Of a stretch of 64,000 nt of DNA, positions 39,252 through 50,605 are shown one piece after another. The DNA comes from Microbacteriaceae bacterium (GTDB taxonomy: Bacteria > Actinomycetota > Actinomycetes > Actinomycetales > Microbacteriaceae). The stretch lies in the NCBI GenBank assembly GCA_025352325.1, contig JANXTR010000033.1, forward strand, positions 62,001 through 126,000, given 5' to 3'. A program made the position numbers and the translations under genes. The notes under the pieces were generated by a model. The model was not told the origin of the DNA, did not search any database, and worked only from the letters and a program-made list of their open reading frames with translations. Numbering within the stretch: position 1 is the stretch's first letter; every line of letters begins with the position of its first letter.

Positions 39252-42047
39252 TCAGCGCTTCTTGGCGGGCGCGCGCTTCGTCGCCGCGGCGCGCGTCTTG
39301 GGCTTCGGCTTGGCCGGACCCTTGGCGCGCTTGTCGGCGAGCAACTGCACGGCGCGCTCGAAGTCGAGACCCTCGACGTCCTCGCCGCGCGGGATCGTCG
39401 CGTTGGTGTCGCCGTCGGTCACGTAGGCGCCGAAACGGCCGTCGCGCACCTTGATGAGCTTGCCGCTGACCGGGTCTGCCTCGAACTCCTTCAGCGAGCT
39501 TGACGGACGGCGGGCGCCGTACTTCGGCTGCGCGAAGATCTCGAGCACAGCGGGCATCTCGATCTCGAAGATCTGGTCCTCGGAGTCGATGGAGCGGCTG
39601 TCTGTGCCCTTCTTCAGGTACGGGCCATAGCGGCCGTTCTGCGCGGTGATGTCGACGCCGGTCTCCGGGTCTTGGCCGACGACCCGCGGGAGGTCGAGCA
39701 GCTTGAGCGCGGTCGCCAGGTCGACGGTCGCGGGATCCATCGTCTTGAAGAGGGATGCCGTGCGCGGCTTCGGCGGGGCGGCGGCCTTCTTCTTGGCCGG
39801 GGCCTTCTTCTTCGGCGCGGGCTTCTCGGTGGTCGAGACCACTTCGCCGGTATCGGGATCAACGGCGTGCACAGTCTCGGCGACCGCCTCGATGGCTGCT
39901 GCCGCCTCGGCCGGCGCCTCGGGTTCAGGGTCGAGCTCGGTGACGTACGGGCCGTAGCGTCCGTCCTTGCTCACGACGAGCTTGCCGTTAGCGGGGTTGA
40001 TACCGAGCTCACGGTCGGTGTTGACCGGTGCGTCGATCAGTTCGCGGGCCTTGGCGGGCGTGAGCTCGTCGGGAGCCAACTCCTCAGGCACGTTCACGCG
40101 ACGCGGAGCCTCGCCCTCGGGCGCGCCCTCCGGCGGCGGCACCTCGAGGTACGGGCCGTACTTGCCGATCCGCAGCGTGATGTCGGGGGCGATCTCGATC
40201 GAGTTGATGGCGCGCGCGTCGATGTCGCCGAGGTTGTCGATGACCGTGCGCAGGCCGCGGTGCTTGTCGCTGCCGAAGTAGAAGCCGTTCAGCCACTCGA
40301 CGCGGTCGGCAGTGCCATCGGCGATGAGGTCGAGATCGTCTTCCATCTCAGCGGTGAACTGGTACTCGACCAGGTCGCCGAAGAACTCCTCGAGCAGCCG
40401 GACCACGCTGAACGCGATCCAGTTCGGCACGAGTGCGGTGCCGCGCGGCGTGACGTAACCCCGGTCGATGATCGTGGAGATAATGCTCGCGTACGTCGAC
40501 GGGCGCCCGATCCCCAGCTCTTCGAGCGACTTCACGAGGCTGGCCTCGGTGTAGCGGGGCGGCGGGCTGGTCTCGTGGCCCTTGGACTCGAGCTGCGCGA
40601 GCGCGAGGGTCTGCCCCTCGGTGAGCGGCGGCAGGCTCGCGTCAGCGTCGTCGCGCTTGTCGTCGTTGCGGGATTCGTCCTGGCCCTCCTCATAGGCGAA
40701 CAGGAAGCCGCGGAAGGTGATGACGGTTCCGGATGCCGTGAAATCGGCGGTGCCGGCATCCTTCGTCTTTCCGGCGATCGTCACCGACGCGGTGGACCCG
40801 CGGGCGTCGGCCATCTGCGAGGCGACGGTGCGCTTCCAGATCAGGTCGTAGAGCTTGAAGTCGTTGCCGCGGAGCACGCTCGACAGCTCGGAGGGCGTCT
40901 TGAAGACATCGCCCGCCGGGCGGACGGCCTCGTGGGCCTCCTGCGCGTTCTTCGACTTGCTCGCGTAGACGCGCGGCTTCTCGGGCACGGTCTCGCGTCC
41001 GTAGAGCTTGGCGGCCTGGTTGCGCGCCGCGTCGATCGCCTGCTGCGAGAGCGTCGACGAGTCGGTGCGCATATAGGTGATGTACCCGTTCTCGTACAGC
41101 CCCTGCGCGACGCTCATGGTCTGGCGGGCCGAGAAGCGCAGCTTGCGCGCGGCCTCCTGCTGCAGCGTCGAGGTGGTGAACGGCGCGGCCGGACGACGCG
41201 TGTACGGCTTCGACTCGACGCTCGTCACGGTGAAGCTCGTGGAGTCCAGACGCAGCGCGGCGGCCAGCGTCTCGGCCGCTGCCTCGTCGAGGGCGACGGC
41301 TTCGCCGCCGAGCACTCCGCGGTCGTCGAAGTCGCGACCTGATGCCACGCGCTTGCCGTCGAGGCGGGCGAGCTTGGCATCGAAGCTCTGGGTGGTCGAG
41401 CCAGCGGATCCAGCGAGCGTTGCGATGAGATCCCAGTACGACGCCGAGACGAAGGCGAGCCGCTCGCGTTCGCGGTCGACGACGAGCCGGGTCGCGGCGG
41501 ACTGCACGCGGCCGGCGGAGAGCCCCGGTCCGACCTTGCGCCAGAGCACCGGCGAGACCTCGAAACCGTAGAGGCGGTCGAGGATGCGGCGGGTCTCCTG
41601 CGCATCGACGAGAGCCGTGTCGAGGTCGCGGAAGTTCTCCTGCGCGCGCTGGATCGCCTCCTTTGTGATCTCGTGGAAGACCATCCGCTTCACGGGGACC
41701 TTCGGCTTGAGCACCTCAAGGAGGTGCCACGCAATGGCCTCGCCTTCGCGGTCCTCATCCGTTGCGAGGTAGAGCTCGTCGGCGTCTTTGAGCGCGCGTT
41801 TGAGATCGGCCACGGTCTTCTTCTTCGCGTCGCTCACCACGTAATAGGGAGTAAACCCGTTTTCGACGTCGATCGAGAACTTGCCGATGGAACCCTTCTT
41901 CAGCTCCGGCGGGAGGTTCTTCGGCTCGATGAGATCGCGGATGTGCCCGACCGAGGCCTGCACCTCGTACCCCTCGCCCAGGAACTGGCCGATGGTCTTG
42001 GCTTTCGCCGGTGACTCGACGATTACCAGCTTCTTGGTCGACGGCAC
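39252..42047 (-). CDS. topA: DNA topoisomerase I
   Basis: KLVIVESPAKAKTIGQFLG, ATDEDREGEAIAWHL, YITYMRTDSSTLS; Lys-rich tail. Confidence 0.97.
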   Translation of the reverse strand: MPSTKKLVIVESPAKAKTIGQFLGEGYEVQASVGHIRDLIEPKNLPPELKKGSIGKFSIDVENGFTPYYVVSDAKKKTVADLKRALKDADELYLATDEDREGEAIAWHLLEVLKPKVPVKRMVFHEITKEAIQRAQENFRDLDTALVDAQETRRILDRLYGFEVSPVLWRKVGPGLSAGRVQSAATRLVVDRERERLAFVSASYWDLIATLAGSAGSTTQSFDAKLARLDGKRVASGRDFDDRGVLGGEAVALDEAAAETLAAALRLDSTSFTVTSVESKPYTRRPAAPFTTSTLQQEAARKLRFSARQTMSVAQGLYENGYITYMRTDSSTLSQQAIDAARNQAAKLYGRETVPEKPRVYASKSKNAQEAHEAVRPAGDVFKTPSELSSVLRGNDFKLYDLIWKRTVASQMADARGSTASVTIAGKTKDAGTADFTASGTVITFRGFLFAYEEGQDESRNDDKRDDADASLPPLTEGQTLALAQLESKGHETSPPPRYTEASLVKSLEELGIGRPSTYASIISTIIDRGYVTPRGTALVPNWIAFSVVRLLEEFFGDLVEYQFTAEMEDDLDLIADGTADRVEWLNGFYFGSDKHRGLRTVIDNLGDIDARAINSIEIAPDITLRIGKYGPYLEVPPPEGAPEGEAPRRVNVPEELAPDELTPAKARELIDAPVNTDRELGINPANGKLVVSKDGRYGPYVTELDPEPEAPAEAAAAIEAVAETVHAVDPDTGEVVSTTEKPAPKKKAPAKKKAAAPPKPRTASLFKTMDPATVDLATALKLLDLPRVVGQDPETGVDITAQNGRYGPYLKKGTDSRSIDSEDQIFEIEMPAVLEIFAQPKYGARRPSSSLKEFEADPVSGKLIKVRDGRFGAYVTDGDTNATIPRGEDVEGLDFERAVQLLADKRAKGPAKPKPKTRAAATKRAPAKKR

Positions 42048-42149
42048 GTCTCCCCTTCCATTCGTGGGCCACCATACACAGGCGCGGCTGAAGTCTGCTC
42101 GGACCCGCCCGGGCCGTTCGCTGCGGGCTCAGGGCGCGATCTCGCCGCC

Positions 42150-42180
42150 ATCACGGCACGATCACGGCACGATCACGGTG
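42150..42180. repeat. 11-bp tandem repeat, about 2.8 copies
   Basis: ATCACGGCACG ATCACGGCACG ATCACGGTG. Confidence 0.8.
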
Positions 42181-42553
42181 GCGGTCCCGCCCGGGAGTGC
42201 GCCTGGAGGGCGATGCCCGAGAAGCTCGCGGCCACCGTCACGTCGACCACGAGACCGTCGACGCGACAGCTCGCGAGCTGCCCTCCTCCCGCCGCGGCGA
42301 CCCGCGACGCCACCTCGCACGGGGCACCCGCGACCGCACCGGATGCCGCATCCGCGCCCGCCAGCGCGGCCAGGTCGCTCGCCCCGATCACCCGTTGCCG
42401 AGCCGCCAGCCCGCCGGCGAGACCGACCGCGGCGAGACCGAGCACCACGACGGCCGCGACGATCGCGAGAGCGAGGACGGCGCCCGCACCGCGGTCGTCG
42501 CCCCTGCTCCACCGCACCCGGACCCGGGCCAGCACCCGGACGATGCCGTTCAC
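42173..42553 (-). CDS. Rv3654c/TadG-like helicase-secretion-neighbourhood (pilus) protein
   Basis: DDRGAGAVLALAIVAAVVVLGLAAVGLAGGLAARQRVIGASDLAALAGADA. Confidence 0.7.
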   Translation of the reverse strand: MNGIVRVLARVRVRWSRGDDRGAGAVLALAIVAAVVVLGLAAVGLAGGLAARQRVIGASDLAALAGADAASGAVAGAPCEVASRVAAAGGGQLASCRVDGLVVDVTVAASFSGIALQAHSRAGPPP

Positions 42554-42915
42554 GGGATCGCCGAGCTCTCGTCGAGCGCGCAGCTCGTCGCTGCGACCGA
42601 CAGCCCGAGCAGCCCGGCCGGCGGAGCCACCGACGCGGTGAGGTGCACGCAGACGAGACCGGCAGGACGCGTCACGCTCCAGCCCGCACTCGGCGTCTGC
42701 CGGGCCATTCGGGTCGCGACGGCCTGCGCCGAGTCGCCGCGGCCGAGCGAGCGCGCGGCGTCGGCCGCGGCATCCTGCAGTCGCAGCTGCAGCGTGCCCA
42801 GTTGCACCCCGCCGAGCACGGTCGCCAGCACGAGCAGCACGGCGGGGAGGGCGACCGCGAACTCCGCGACCGCGCTGCCCCGATCGTCGCCCGCAAGGGC
42901 GGCTCGCTCGCTCAA
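42550..42915 (-). CDS. TadE-like pilus assembly protein
   Basis: DDRGSAVAEFAVALPAVLLVLATVLGGVQLGTLQLRLQDAAADAAR; TTG start. Confidence 0.75.
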   Translation of the reverse strand: MSERAALAGDDRGSAVAEFAVALPAVLLVLATVLGGVQLGTLQLRLQDAAADAARSLGRGDSAQAVATRMARQTPSAGWSVTRPAGLVCVHLTASVAPPAGLLGLSVAATSCALDESSAIP

Positions 42916-43085
42916 CCCGCCACGGTCAACGCGCGATGCACGAGATCGGTCAGAACGCCCTGCACCTCGCCCGAGCGCAGGATCACGACCAGAACGCCGG
43001 CAAAGCCCACCGCGGCCATGATGGTGATCGCGTATTCGGCGGTCGCCGCACCGTCGTCGCGGCGCAGCAGTCGGATGATTCGCAT
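42912..43085 (-). CDS. Small Flp-pilin-like protein (DUF4244 type)
   Basis: MRIIRLLRRDDGAATAEYAITIMAAVGFAGVLVVILRSGEVQGVLTDLVHRALTVAG. Confidence 0.75.
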   Translation of the reverse strand: MRIIRLLRRDDGAATAEYAITIMAAVGFAGVLVVILRSGEVQGVLTDLVHRALTVAG

Positions 43086-43213
43086 CGTGCCTCCTTGCCC
43101 GCCGAAGCGGGGATCGCGGCACGAGCACGTCGAGTCTGGAACCTCGCCGTCACCATGACGGACGGAGCGTCGGACCCGGTGGAGAACGCCCGCGGATCCG
43201 GCCGGGGAAGGCC

Positions 43214-44164
43214 TCAAAGATGGCCGAGCGCGAACGCTCCCACGGTCGAGCTCAGGATCGCGATCACGATCGGGGCGACCCCGAGCGCGACGAACGCGGG
43301 GAGGATGCACACGCCCAGCGGCAGCAGCAGACGCGTACCGAGTTCGGCAGCACGCAACTGCGCCCGGGTTCGGCTGCGTCGCCGGAGTTCCTGCGCCTCC
43401 GCGTGCAGGAGGGCGGCGGCCGGGACGCCCGCGGCGCGGGCGAACGCGAGCACGGCATCCGCGTCGTCGCCCAGCTGCGGCAGGCCCGACTCTCGCAGTG
43501 CCGTATCGACGAGGGCACGCGAGCGATCGAGGGATGCTCCGCCCGACACCGCGATGGCGAGCAGCTCGAGCCCGAGCCCCGGTACCGGATCGCTCCGCCG
43601 GGCTCGGCGGATGAGAGCGCCGTTCCAGCGCACACCGCCGATGATGAGGAGACCCCCGATCGCCAGGCAGGCCCAGCCCGCGGGGGTCGTGGCCAGGATG
43701 CGCGGCGCATCGAAGCCGAGGAGCGCCCCGAACAGCAGCCCAACCGCGGGCAGCGCGAGCACGATCCGGCTCGTCGCGAGCGGACCGGCGAGCGCGACCT
43801 CCACATCCCGCAACGACTGCGCGAGTTCGCGGAGCGAGGCCGCGAAGCGGTGCAGGGTGGGGGCGAGCGGCGAGCCCGATTCCACCGCCACCCACCAGGC
43901 CGCGGCAAGCGCCGACCAGGCGAGTCGCTCCGACGGGGGCGCCAACTCGCGGGCATCCAGCAGCTGACTCGCTAGCTCGAGCCCGACCCCTCCGCGCGCC
44001 ACCACCTCCATCGGGACAGGTGATGCCGAGCGAGATTCCGTGCGCGACAACTCTGCGGCTGCCACGTGCCGCCACGCGGAGACCGGCGCGATGCCGGCCT
44101 CGAGCAGCACCGCGAGTCGCTGGACGACCGCCGCGACGGTCTCGAAGTCCGGAGCGTCTATCAC
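43214..44164 (-). CDS. Type II secretion F-domain (TadB/TadC-like) protein
   Basis: TM-rich, in a Tad operon next to TadA; ALVDTALRESGLPQLGDDADAVLAFARAAGVPAAALLHAEA. Confidence 0.75.
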   Translation of the reverse strand: MIDAPDFETVAAVVQRLAVLLEAGIAPVSAWRHVAAAELSRTESRSASPVPMEVVARGGVGLELASQLLDARELAPPSERLAWSALAAAWWVAVESGSPLAPTLHRFAASLRELAQSLRDVEVALAGPLATSRIVLALPAVGLLFGALLGFDAPRILATTPAGWACLAIGGLLIIGGVRWNGALIRRARRSDPVPGLGLELLAIAVSGGASLDRSRALVDTALRESGLPQLGDDADAVLAFARAAGVPAAALLHAEAQELRRRSRTRAQLRAAELGTRLLLPLGVCILPAFVALGVAPIVIAILSSTVGAFALGHL

Positions 44165-45183
44165 GTCGCCACCTCGAGCCGCCCGCGCCGATCAAGTTCC
44201 AACCGCCCGATGGCCGCAAGTCGACGCCCCTCCGGCGTGCGCTCCACGTGCAGCACCGCATCGAACGCACTCACCGCCTGCCGGGCCATGGCCTCCACCG
44301 AGAGTCCGGCAAGCCCGGCCAGCGCCTCCAACCGAGCGGGCACGTCGGCCAGCGAGTTGGCGTGCAGCGTGCCCGCTCCCCCGTCGTGACCGGTGTTCAG
44401 AGCCGAGAGCAGTTCGCGCACCTCCGCCCCGCGGCACTCGCCGATCACCAGTCGGTCTGGCCGCATCCGCAGCGCCTCGCGCACGAGCCGGTCCAAGGCG
44501 ATGGCGCCCGCTCCGTCGAGGTTCGCCTGCCGGGCCTCCAGGGCGACGACATGCGGATGCGCGACGCGGAGTTCTGCGACATCCTCGAGCACCACGATCC
44601 GTTCGCCCGGCGCCGCACGGGCCAGGAGCGCGCCGAGCAGCGTCGTCTTGCCGCTGCCGCCCGCTCCCGTGATGAGCAGGTTCGCCCGTCGCTGTACGAG
44701 GGCCAGCACTTCGGCGAGCGGAACGACGCTGAAGAAGGAGCGTGCCGCCAACTCGTCGAGCCCGAACGGCTCCGGGCGCTGCAGGCGGATCGAGATCGCC
44801 GCCCCGCCCGACGCGATCGGGGGCAGCGCGACGTGCACCCGCACCCCGTCGGGCAGTCGCACGTCAACCAGAGGAGAGGCCTCGTCGGCGTGCCGGCCTC
44901 CGACCGCGATCAGCCGCACGGCCAACTCGCGCGACTCCTCAGCAGGGATCCGGATGCCGCCCGCCTGCGCCGCGCCGTCGCCCCGGTCGCACCACACGAG
45001 TCCGTCCGGGTTGACGAACACGTCGGTCATCCCCGTCTCGGACACGAGAGGCCCGAGCACCCCGAACACCCCGACGTCGCGGCCTTGTACCCCGGTATGC
45101 ACCGGCACGCTCCGCCCGTCGCCGAAGGACCCCGGCTCGCCGAGGGCGGCCCCCCGAGCAACGAAACCCCGCGAAGAACTCAC
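44161..45183 (-). CDS. TadA/CpaF family secretion ATPase
   Basis: ITGAGGSGKTTLLGALLARAAPGERIVVLED, RMRPDRLVIGECRGAE, GTLHANS. Confidence 0.93.
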   Translation of the reverse strand: MSSSRGFVARGAALGEPGSFGDGRSVPVHTGVQGRDVGVFGVLGPLVSETGMTDVFVNPDGLVWCDRGDGAAQAGGIRIPAEESRELAVRLIAVGGRHADEASPLVDVRLPDGVRVHVALPPIASGGAAISIRLQRPEPFGLDELAARSFFSVVPLAEVLALVQRRANLLITGAGGSGKTTLLGALLARAAPGERIVVLEDVAELRVAHPHVVALEARQANLDGAGAIALDRLVREALRMRPDRLVIGECRGAEVRELLSALNTGHDGGAGTLHANSLADVPARLEALAGLAGLSVEAMARQAVSAFDAVLHVERTPEGRRLAAIGRLELDRRGRLEVAT

Positions 45184-45365
45184 GCCTGAGCGTCGCCCCC
45201 CGGGGCACCCCGCACCACGACCGAAGGCCGATCGGGGTACGAGTCACTCATCGAACGCCTGGGAAGGACCGGATCCGCCGCCCGTGCAGACGACAACCAC
45301 GCTGCCCAATCCCAGCGCTCACATCGCACCCACAGCAGGTGCGGAAGGGGGCTGAGAAGGAGAGG

Positions 45366-45397
45366 GGCGGCGCCCATTGGGGGGAACGGGCGCCGCC
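45366..45397. terminator. GC-rich hairpin in the tad/acs divergent intergenic region
   Basis: GGCGGCGCCC (45366-45375) / GGGCGCCGCC (45388-45397). Confidence 0.4.
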
Positions 45398-45723
45398 ACA
45401 GCAATGCTGGATTGGGGGGAATCACTCGCATTGCAAGCCGAGATTGCGCTCGGATTCCCTCACTGTACTCCAAAAGGAGGACACTGCAACCGAGGAAAAG
45501 CGGCGCGCCGTCCCACTATTTCACTCGAGTCACACGCGCCTCACGACTGACGATTCTGTCCCCCGAAATGCGGACATTTTCACCCAAACGTCACCCGATC
45601 CGAATTTGATGTGAACTCCGGTGACGTCGACGGTTTCGACCCCCGCTCGACCCGGCGATAGGATCGCAAGCGTCCACCGACAACCCCGCGCGACCCCCAG
45701 GCACGGTCGCGAATCGACTGAGG

Positions 45724-47712
<1,989 letters not shown>

Positions 47713-47776
47713 CGTCCGATCTTCCGCTCGCGGGGGCCCGGTGCCATCATGGGCGCATCGAGAAAGGTGGCAGACG

Positions 47777-48196
47777 ATGACCCAGAACCTGAACCCCTAT
47801 CTGAACTTCCGTGGCACCACGCGTGACGCCATGACCTTTTACCAATCGGTGTTCGGCGGTGACCTCACGATCAGCTCCTTCGCCGACTTCGGGATGCCGG
47901 TCGGCGAGGGCGAGGAGGGTCTGGTGATGCACTCGCAGCTCAGCACGCCAGCCGGATTCCTTCTGATGGGTGCCGACGTACCCAGCCACATGGACTACAC
48001 CAAGGGAACGAACGACGGCACCGTCTCGCTCAGCGGCGACGACGAGGGCGCTCTCGGCGGCTACTTCGCGGGGTTGAGCGAGGGCGGCACCGTCACGCAG
48101 CCGCTCGAGAAGGCGCCATGGGGCGACAGCTTCGGGATGTTGATCGACCGGTTCGGCGTGGGCTGGCTCGTGAACATCAGCGGATCGGCGGGTTGA
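47777..48196 (+). CDS. VOC-family protein (PhnB-like)
   Basis: NPYLNFRGTTRDAMTFYQSVFGGDL, PWGDSFGMLIDRFGVGWLVNI. Confidence 0.92.
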   Translation: MTQNLNPYLNFRGTTRDAMTFYQSVFGGDLTISSFADFGMPVGEGEEGLVMHSQLSTPAGFLLMGADVPSHMDYTKGTNDGTVSLSGDDEGALGGYFAGLSEGGTVTQPLEKAPWGDSFGMLIDRFGVGWLVNISGSAG

Positions 48197-48203
48197 TGCG
48201 CTG

Positions 48204-48482
48204 ATGCCCCGAAGGAAGGCTGGCGCACTAACAGACCTCGAAGTTCAGATCATTGAGATCGCCAGGGAGGCACCGGGCGAGGGGTGGTTCTACGGCTATC
48301 AAGCCGCGCGCAAGCTAAGGATGACTCGCACGTCGGACTCTGCTCAGAGCGGAGCCATCTACAAGGCGATGGCCCGCCTGGTCGCTGCGGATGTTCTCCA
48401 AACTCGATGGGAGGCACCGGATGACAGTCGGCCCCGCCGCCGGATGTACAGGTTCGTCGGGGGTGAAGATGCTGCAACTTAG
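48204..48482 (+). CDS. PadR-like winged-helix regulator
   Basis: LTDLEVQIIEIAREAPGEGWFYGYQAARKL...SGAIYKAMARLVAADVLQTRWE. Confidence 0.75.
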   Translation: MPRRKAGALTDLEVQIIEIAREAPGEGWFYGYQAARKLRMTRTSDSAQSGAIYKAMARLVAADVLQTRWEAPDDSRPRRRMYRFVGGEDAAT

Positions 48483-48583
48483 CTCTAGTGGGGGCAGCGG
48501 AGGATGATCAGCTCCGGCAGAGCGATCAACCTGAACCGCTATCATGCCGACTCGCAAGCGAGACCAACAGCGCAACGGTAGTA

Positions 48584-49702
48584 CTAATCGATCAGCGCCC
48601 GCAGGTTGGCCGTACTCCGCGTCTTGACAGTGGCATCACCCGGCAACGCGAAGGTGACGAGACCGAGCATCAGGTCTCTGACGTCTTGTGCCCGCACGTC
48701 CAGGAAACGCGCCAACTCCAAGAATCCTTCATCTCGGGCGCGCAGGTCGGTCATGAGTTGCGTGAGGAGGCTCGAACTCTCCGGTGTCAAGGCCGAGCCG
48801 GGCTCGCTTCTCCTGAATCCGGCAGAGGCGAGTTGCTGCGCGAGGGTTCGATAAACCCACTCGCTGATGAGGCCAAGCCGGTTGGCTCGCATTGTGAGAG
48901 CCATCGCGCTCACACCCCAGCGCTCCTTGAGGTGCAGGATGTCCTCGAGCAACAGTCCACGACGGACGCTCCCTAGTACGTCCTGGCGAGGCATGAGGAA
49001 TGCCGAGGCGAAGTCGTTCGCTTCCTGTTCCTTCTGTTTGCCGTTTTCGAAGTTTAGAGATCCGCTGTGTAACAGGAGATGGCCGAGCTCGTGCGCCAGA
49101 TCGAACCGTAAACGCTCAGCTGTCTTGTGGACATTGATGAAGATGACGGGAGTCTCACCGTCACGGAACGAGTAGGCGTCAATGGCTTTCAAAGGGCCAC
49201 CGGCAGAGAAGATGCGGGCTCCCTTAGACTCGATAAGGACCGTCAAATTTCGGATCGGCGCGTAGCCCAGGCCCCAGGAAAGACGTAGCGCCTCCGCCGC
49301 GCGCTCTGCGTCGAGGGAGAGGTCGCCGTCGACGAGGTCCTGGATCTCTGGGATGGCCGGCGCCGGCAGCCGGTAGGTGTCGTCCATCCACGAAGACAGC
49401 TCCATGGCCACCGTTGACAGTGCGCGTGCCGTCTCTTCATCTTTCTTGAGCAGGCGTGAGGACGCTCGGAAATGGAACGCGTCAACGGGGGGACGAGCGG
49501 GCACCGGTCGATAGAAGAAGCCGACCGGAAACTCGAGTGCTCGCGCGAGATCACGAATGACAGACTCGGTCGGGATCTGGTGGCACCCCTCGATCTTTGA
49601 GTACCACTCCGCGGAGAGGTCGACTGACTTTGCCACAGCGGTACCAGTCATGCCTCGAATGCGACGAGCCATCTCGAGACGGGCGGGCACAAAATCGTTC
49701 AC
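48584..49702 (-). CDS. XRE HTH plus ImmA/IrrE metallopeptidase-domain protein
   Basis: HTH MTGTAVAKSVDLSAEWYSKIEGCHQIP; RFDLAHELGHLLLHSGS HExxH motif followed by EQEANDFASAFLMP; GTG start. Confidence 0.88.
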   Translation of the reverse strand: MNDFVPARLEMARRIRGMTGTAVAKSVDLSAEWYSKIEGCHQIPTESVIRDLARALEFPVGFFYRPVPARPPVDAFHFRASSRLLKKDEETARALSTVAMELSSWMDDTYRLPAPAIPEIQDLVDGDLSLDAERAAEALRLSWGLGYAPIRNLTVLIESKGARIFSAGGPLKAIDAYSFRDGETPVIFINVHKTAERLRFDLAHELGHLLLHSGSLNFENGKQKEQEANDFASAFLMPRQDVLGSVRRGLLLEDILHLKERWGVSAMALTMRANRLGLISEWVYRTLAQQLASAGFRRSEPGSALTPESSSLLTQLMTDLRARDEGFLELARFLDVRAQDVRDLMLGLVTFALPGDATVKTRSTANLRALID

Positions 49703-49742
49703 GCGATCCTCGCGGACCACAGGGAGATTACGATCATTCGAG

Positions 49743-50378
49743 CTAGCGACGCGCAATCGTGAAGGCGAAGTCGTCCTGGTCCTGATCATCTTCGGTCGTG
49801 ATGAGTCGGCTTGACGCGACGTCATAGGTAGGGAAGATGATGCGATCCCGCCAATCGCGCACATGACCCTTCGGCATGGAAACTGGCAAGGACAGTTCAG
49901 CGTGGACGACATCACCTCTCTCCTGGTACAGCATGACCCATGTCTCCTTTGCATCCACTCCACTGCCGTCCTGGGTGACAGTACCGAAGAATGACATCTG
50001 GCCGTTGTCGTCAACAAGCCGTCCGAACGAAACACCCTTCGGATTCCGATTGGAGGGATTCGCGTATGTCACACCCGTGAACTGGTTGCCGCTACTGACG
50101 AGGAGACCGAGGTTCGATCCAGGGAGCAAGAAAAATGGCAAGTTCTTGGGATCGAAGCGTTGCCAATCAAACTCAGATGTCATGAGGCCGCCGTGGAGGG
50201 CCTCTATGGTGCGCGCCCACCTGTTGTATTCGGGGGCCGCCTTCGGCGCGCCCGGACCGTAGGTGCGACTCTCGGCCGCGCCGATACCGAGCGCAGTTTC
50301 AACGATTTCTGGAGTGAGGCCCCGCGGTCGTAAGAGATCGGCGAATGCCCGCCGAGATTTCGGTGCGTGGATCGTCAA
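49743..50378 (-). CDS. Hypothetical protein, operon partner of the XRE-ImmA gene
   Basis: TTG start at 50378 with GGAGG 6 nt upstream; 40-bp gap to the ImmA gene; no recognised family. Confidence 0.7.
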   Translation of the reverse strand: MTIHAPKSRRAFADLLRPRGLTPEIVETALGIGAAESRTYGPGAPKAAPEYNRWARTIEALHGGLMTSEFDWQRFDPKNLPFFLLPGSNLGLLVSSGNQFTGVTYANPSNRNPKGVSFGRLVDDNGQMSFFGTVTQDGSGVDAKETWVMLYQERGDVVHAELSLPVSMPKGHVRDWRDRIIFPTYDVASSRLITTEDDQDQDDFAFTIARR

Positions 50379-50605
50379 GCGAAACCTCCGTCGGGTGAGC
50401 GACAACGAAACGGGTATGTGCTGAAGTATTGCAGCTAACTTCAAGTTTCGCTACATGAACTGAGGACAGTCGATCTCCTTCCGAGTGTCCCAATTCAGAG
50501 GCTTACCCGTGCTCGCTCAGGCCCGTTCAGGTTGAACCCGTCCAAGCCGACGCCTCCGACTCGGTCACCCCTTCAACCTGTCGCATCCCACGAAATCGCG
50601 CCACG

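Noticed and set aside
39672-41342. 556-aa plus-strand ORF inside topA
   Set aside because: Antisense to topA; no domain motifs.
42150-42180. 11-bp tandem repeat after topA as a possible CRISPR or iteron array
   Set aside because: Fewer than three units with no spacers; overlaps the end of the TadG-like ORF; too short to support function.
45180-45473. 97-aa minus-strand ORF upstream of tadA
   Set aside because: Overlaps the tadA start and the hairpin region; Pro/Arg/Leu-rich and no family resemblance.
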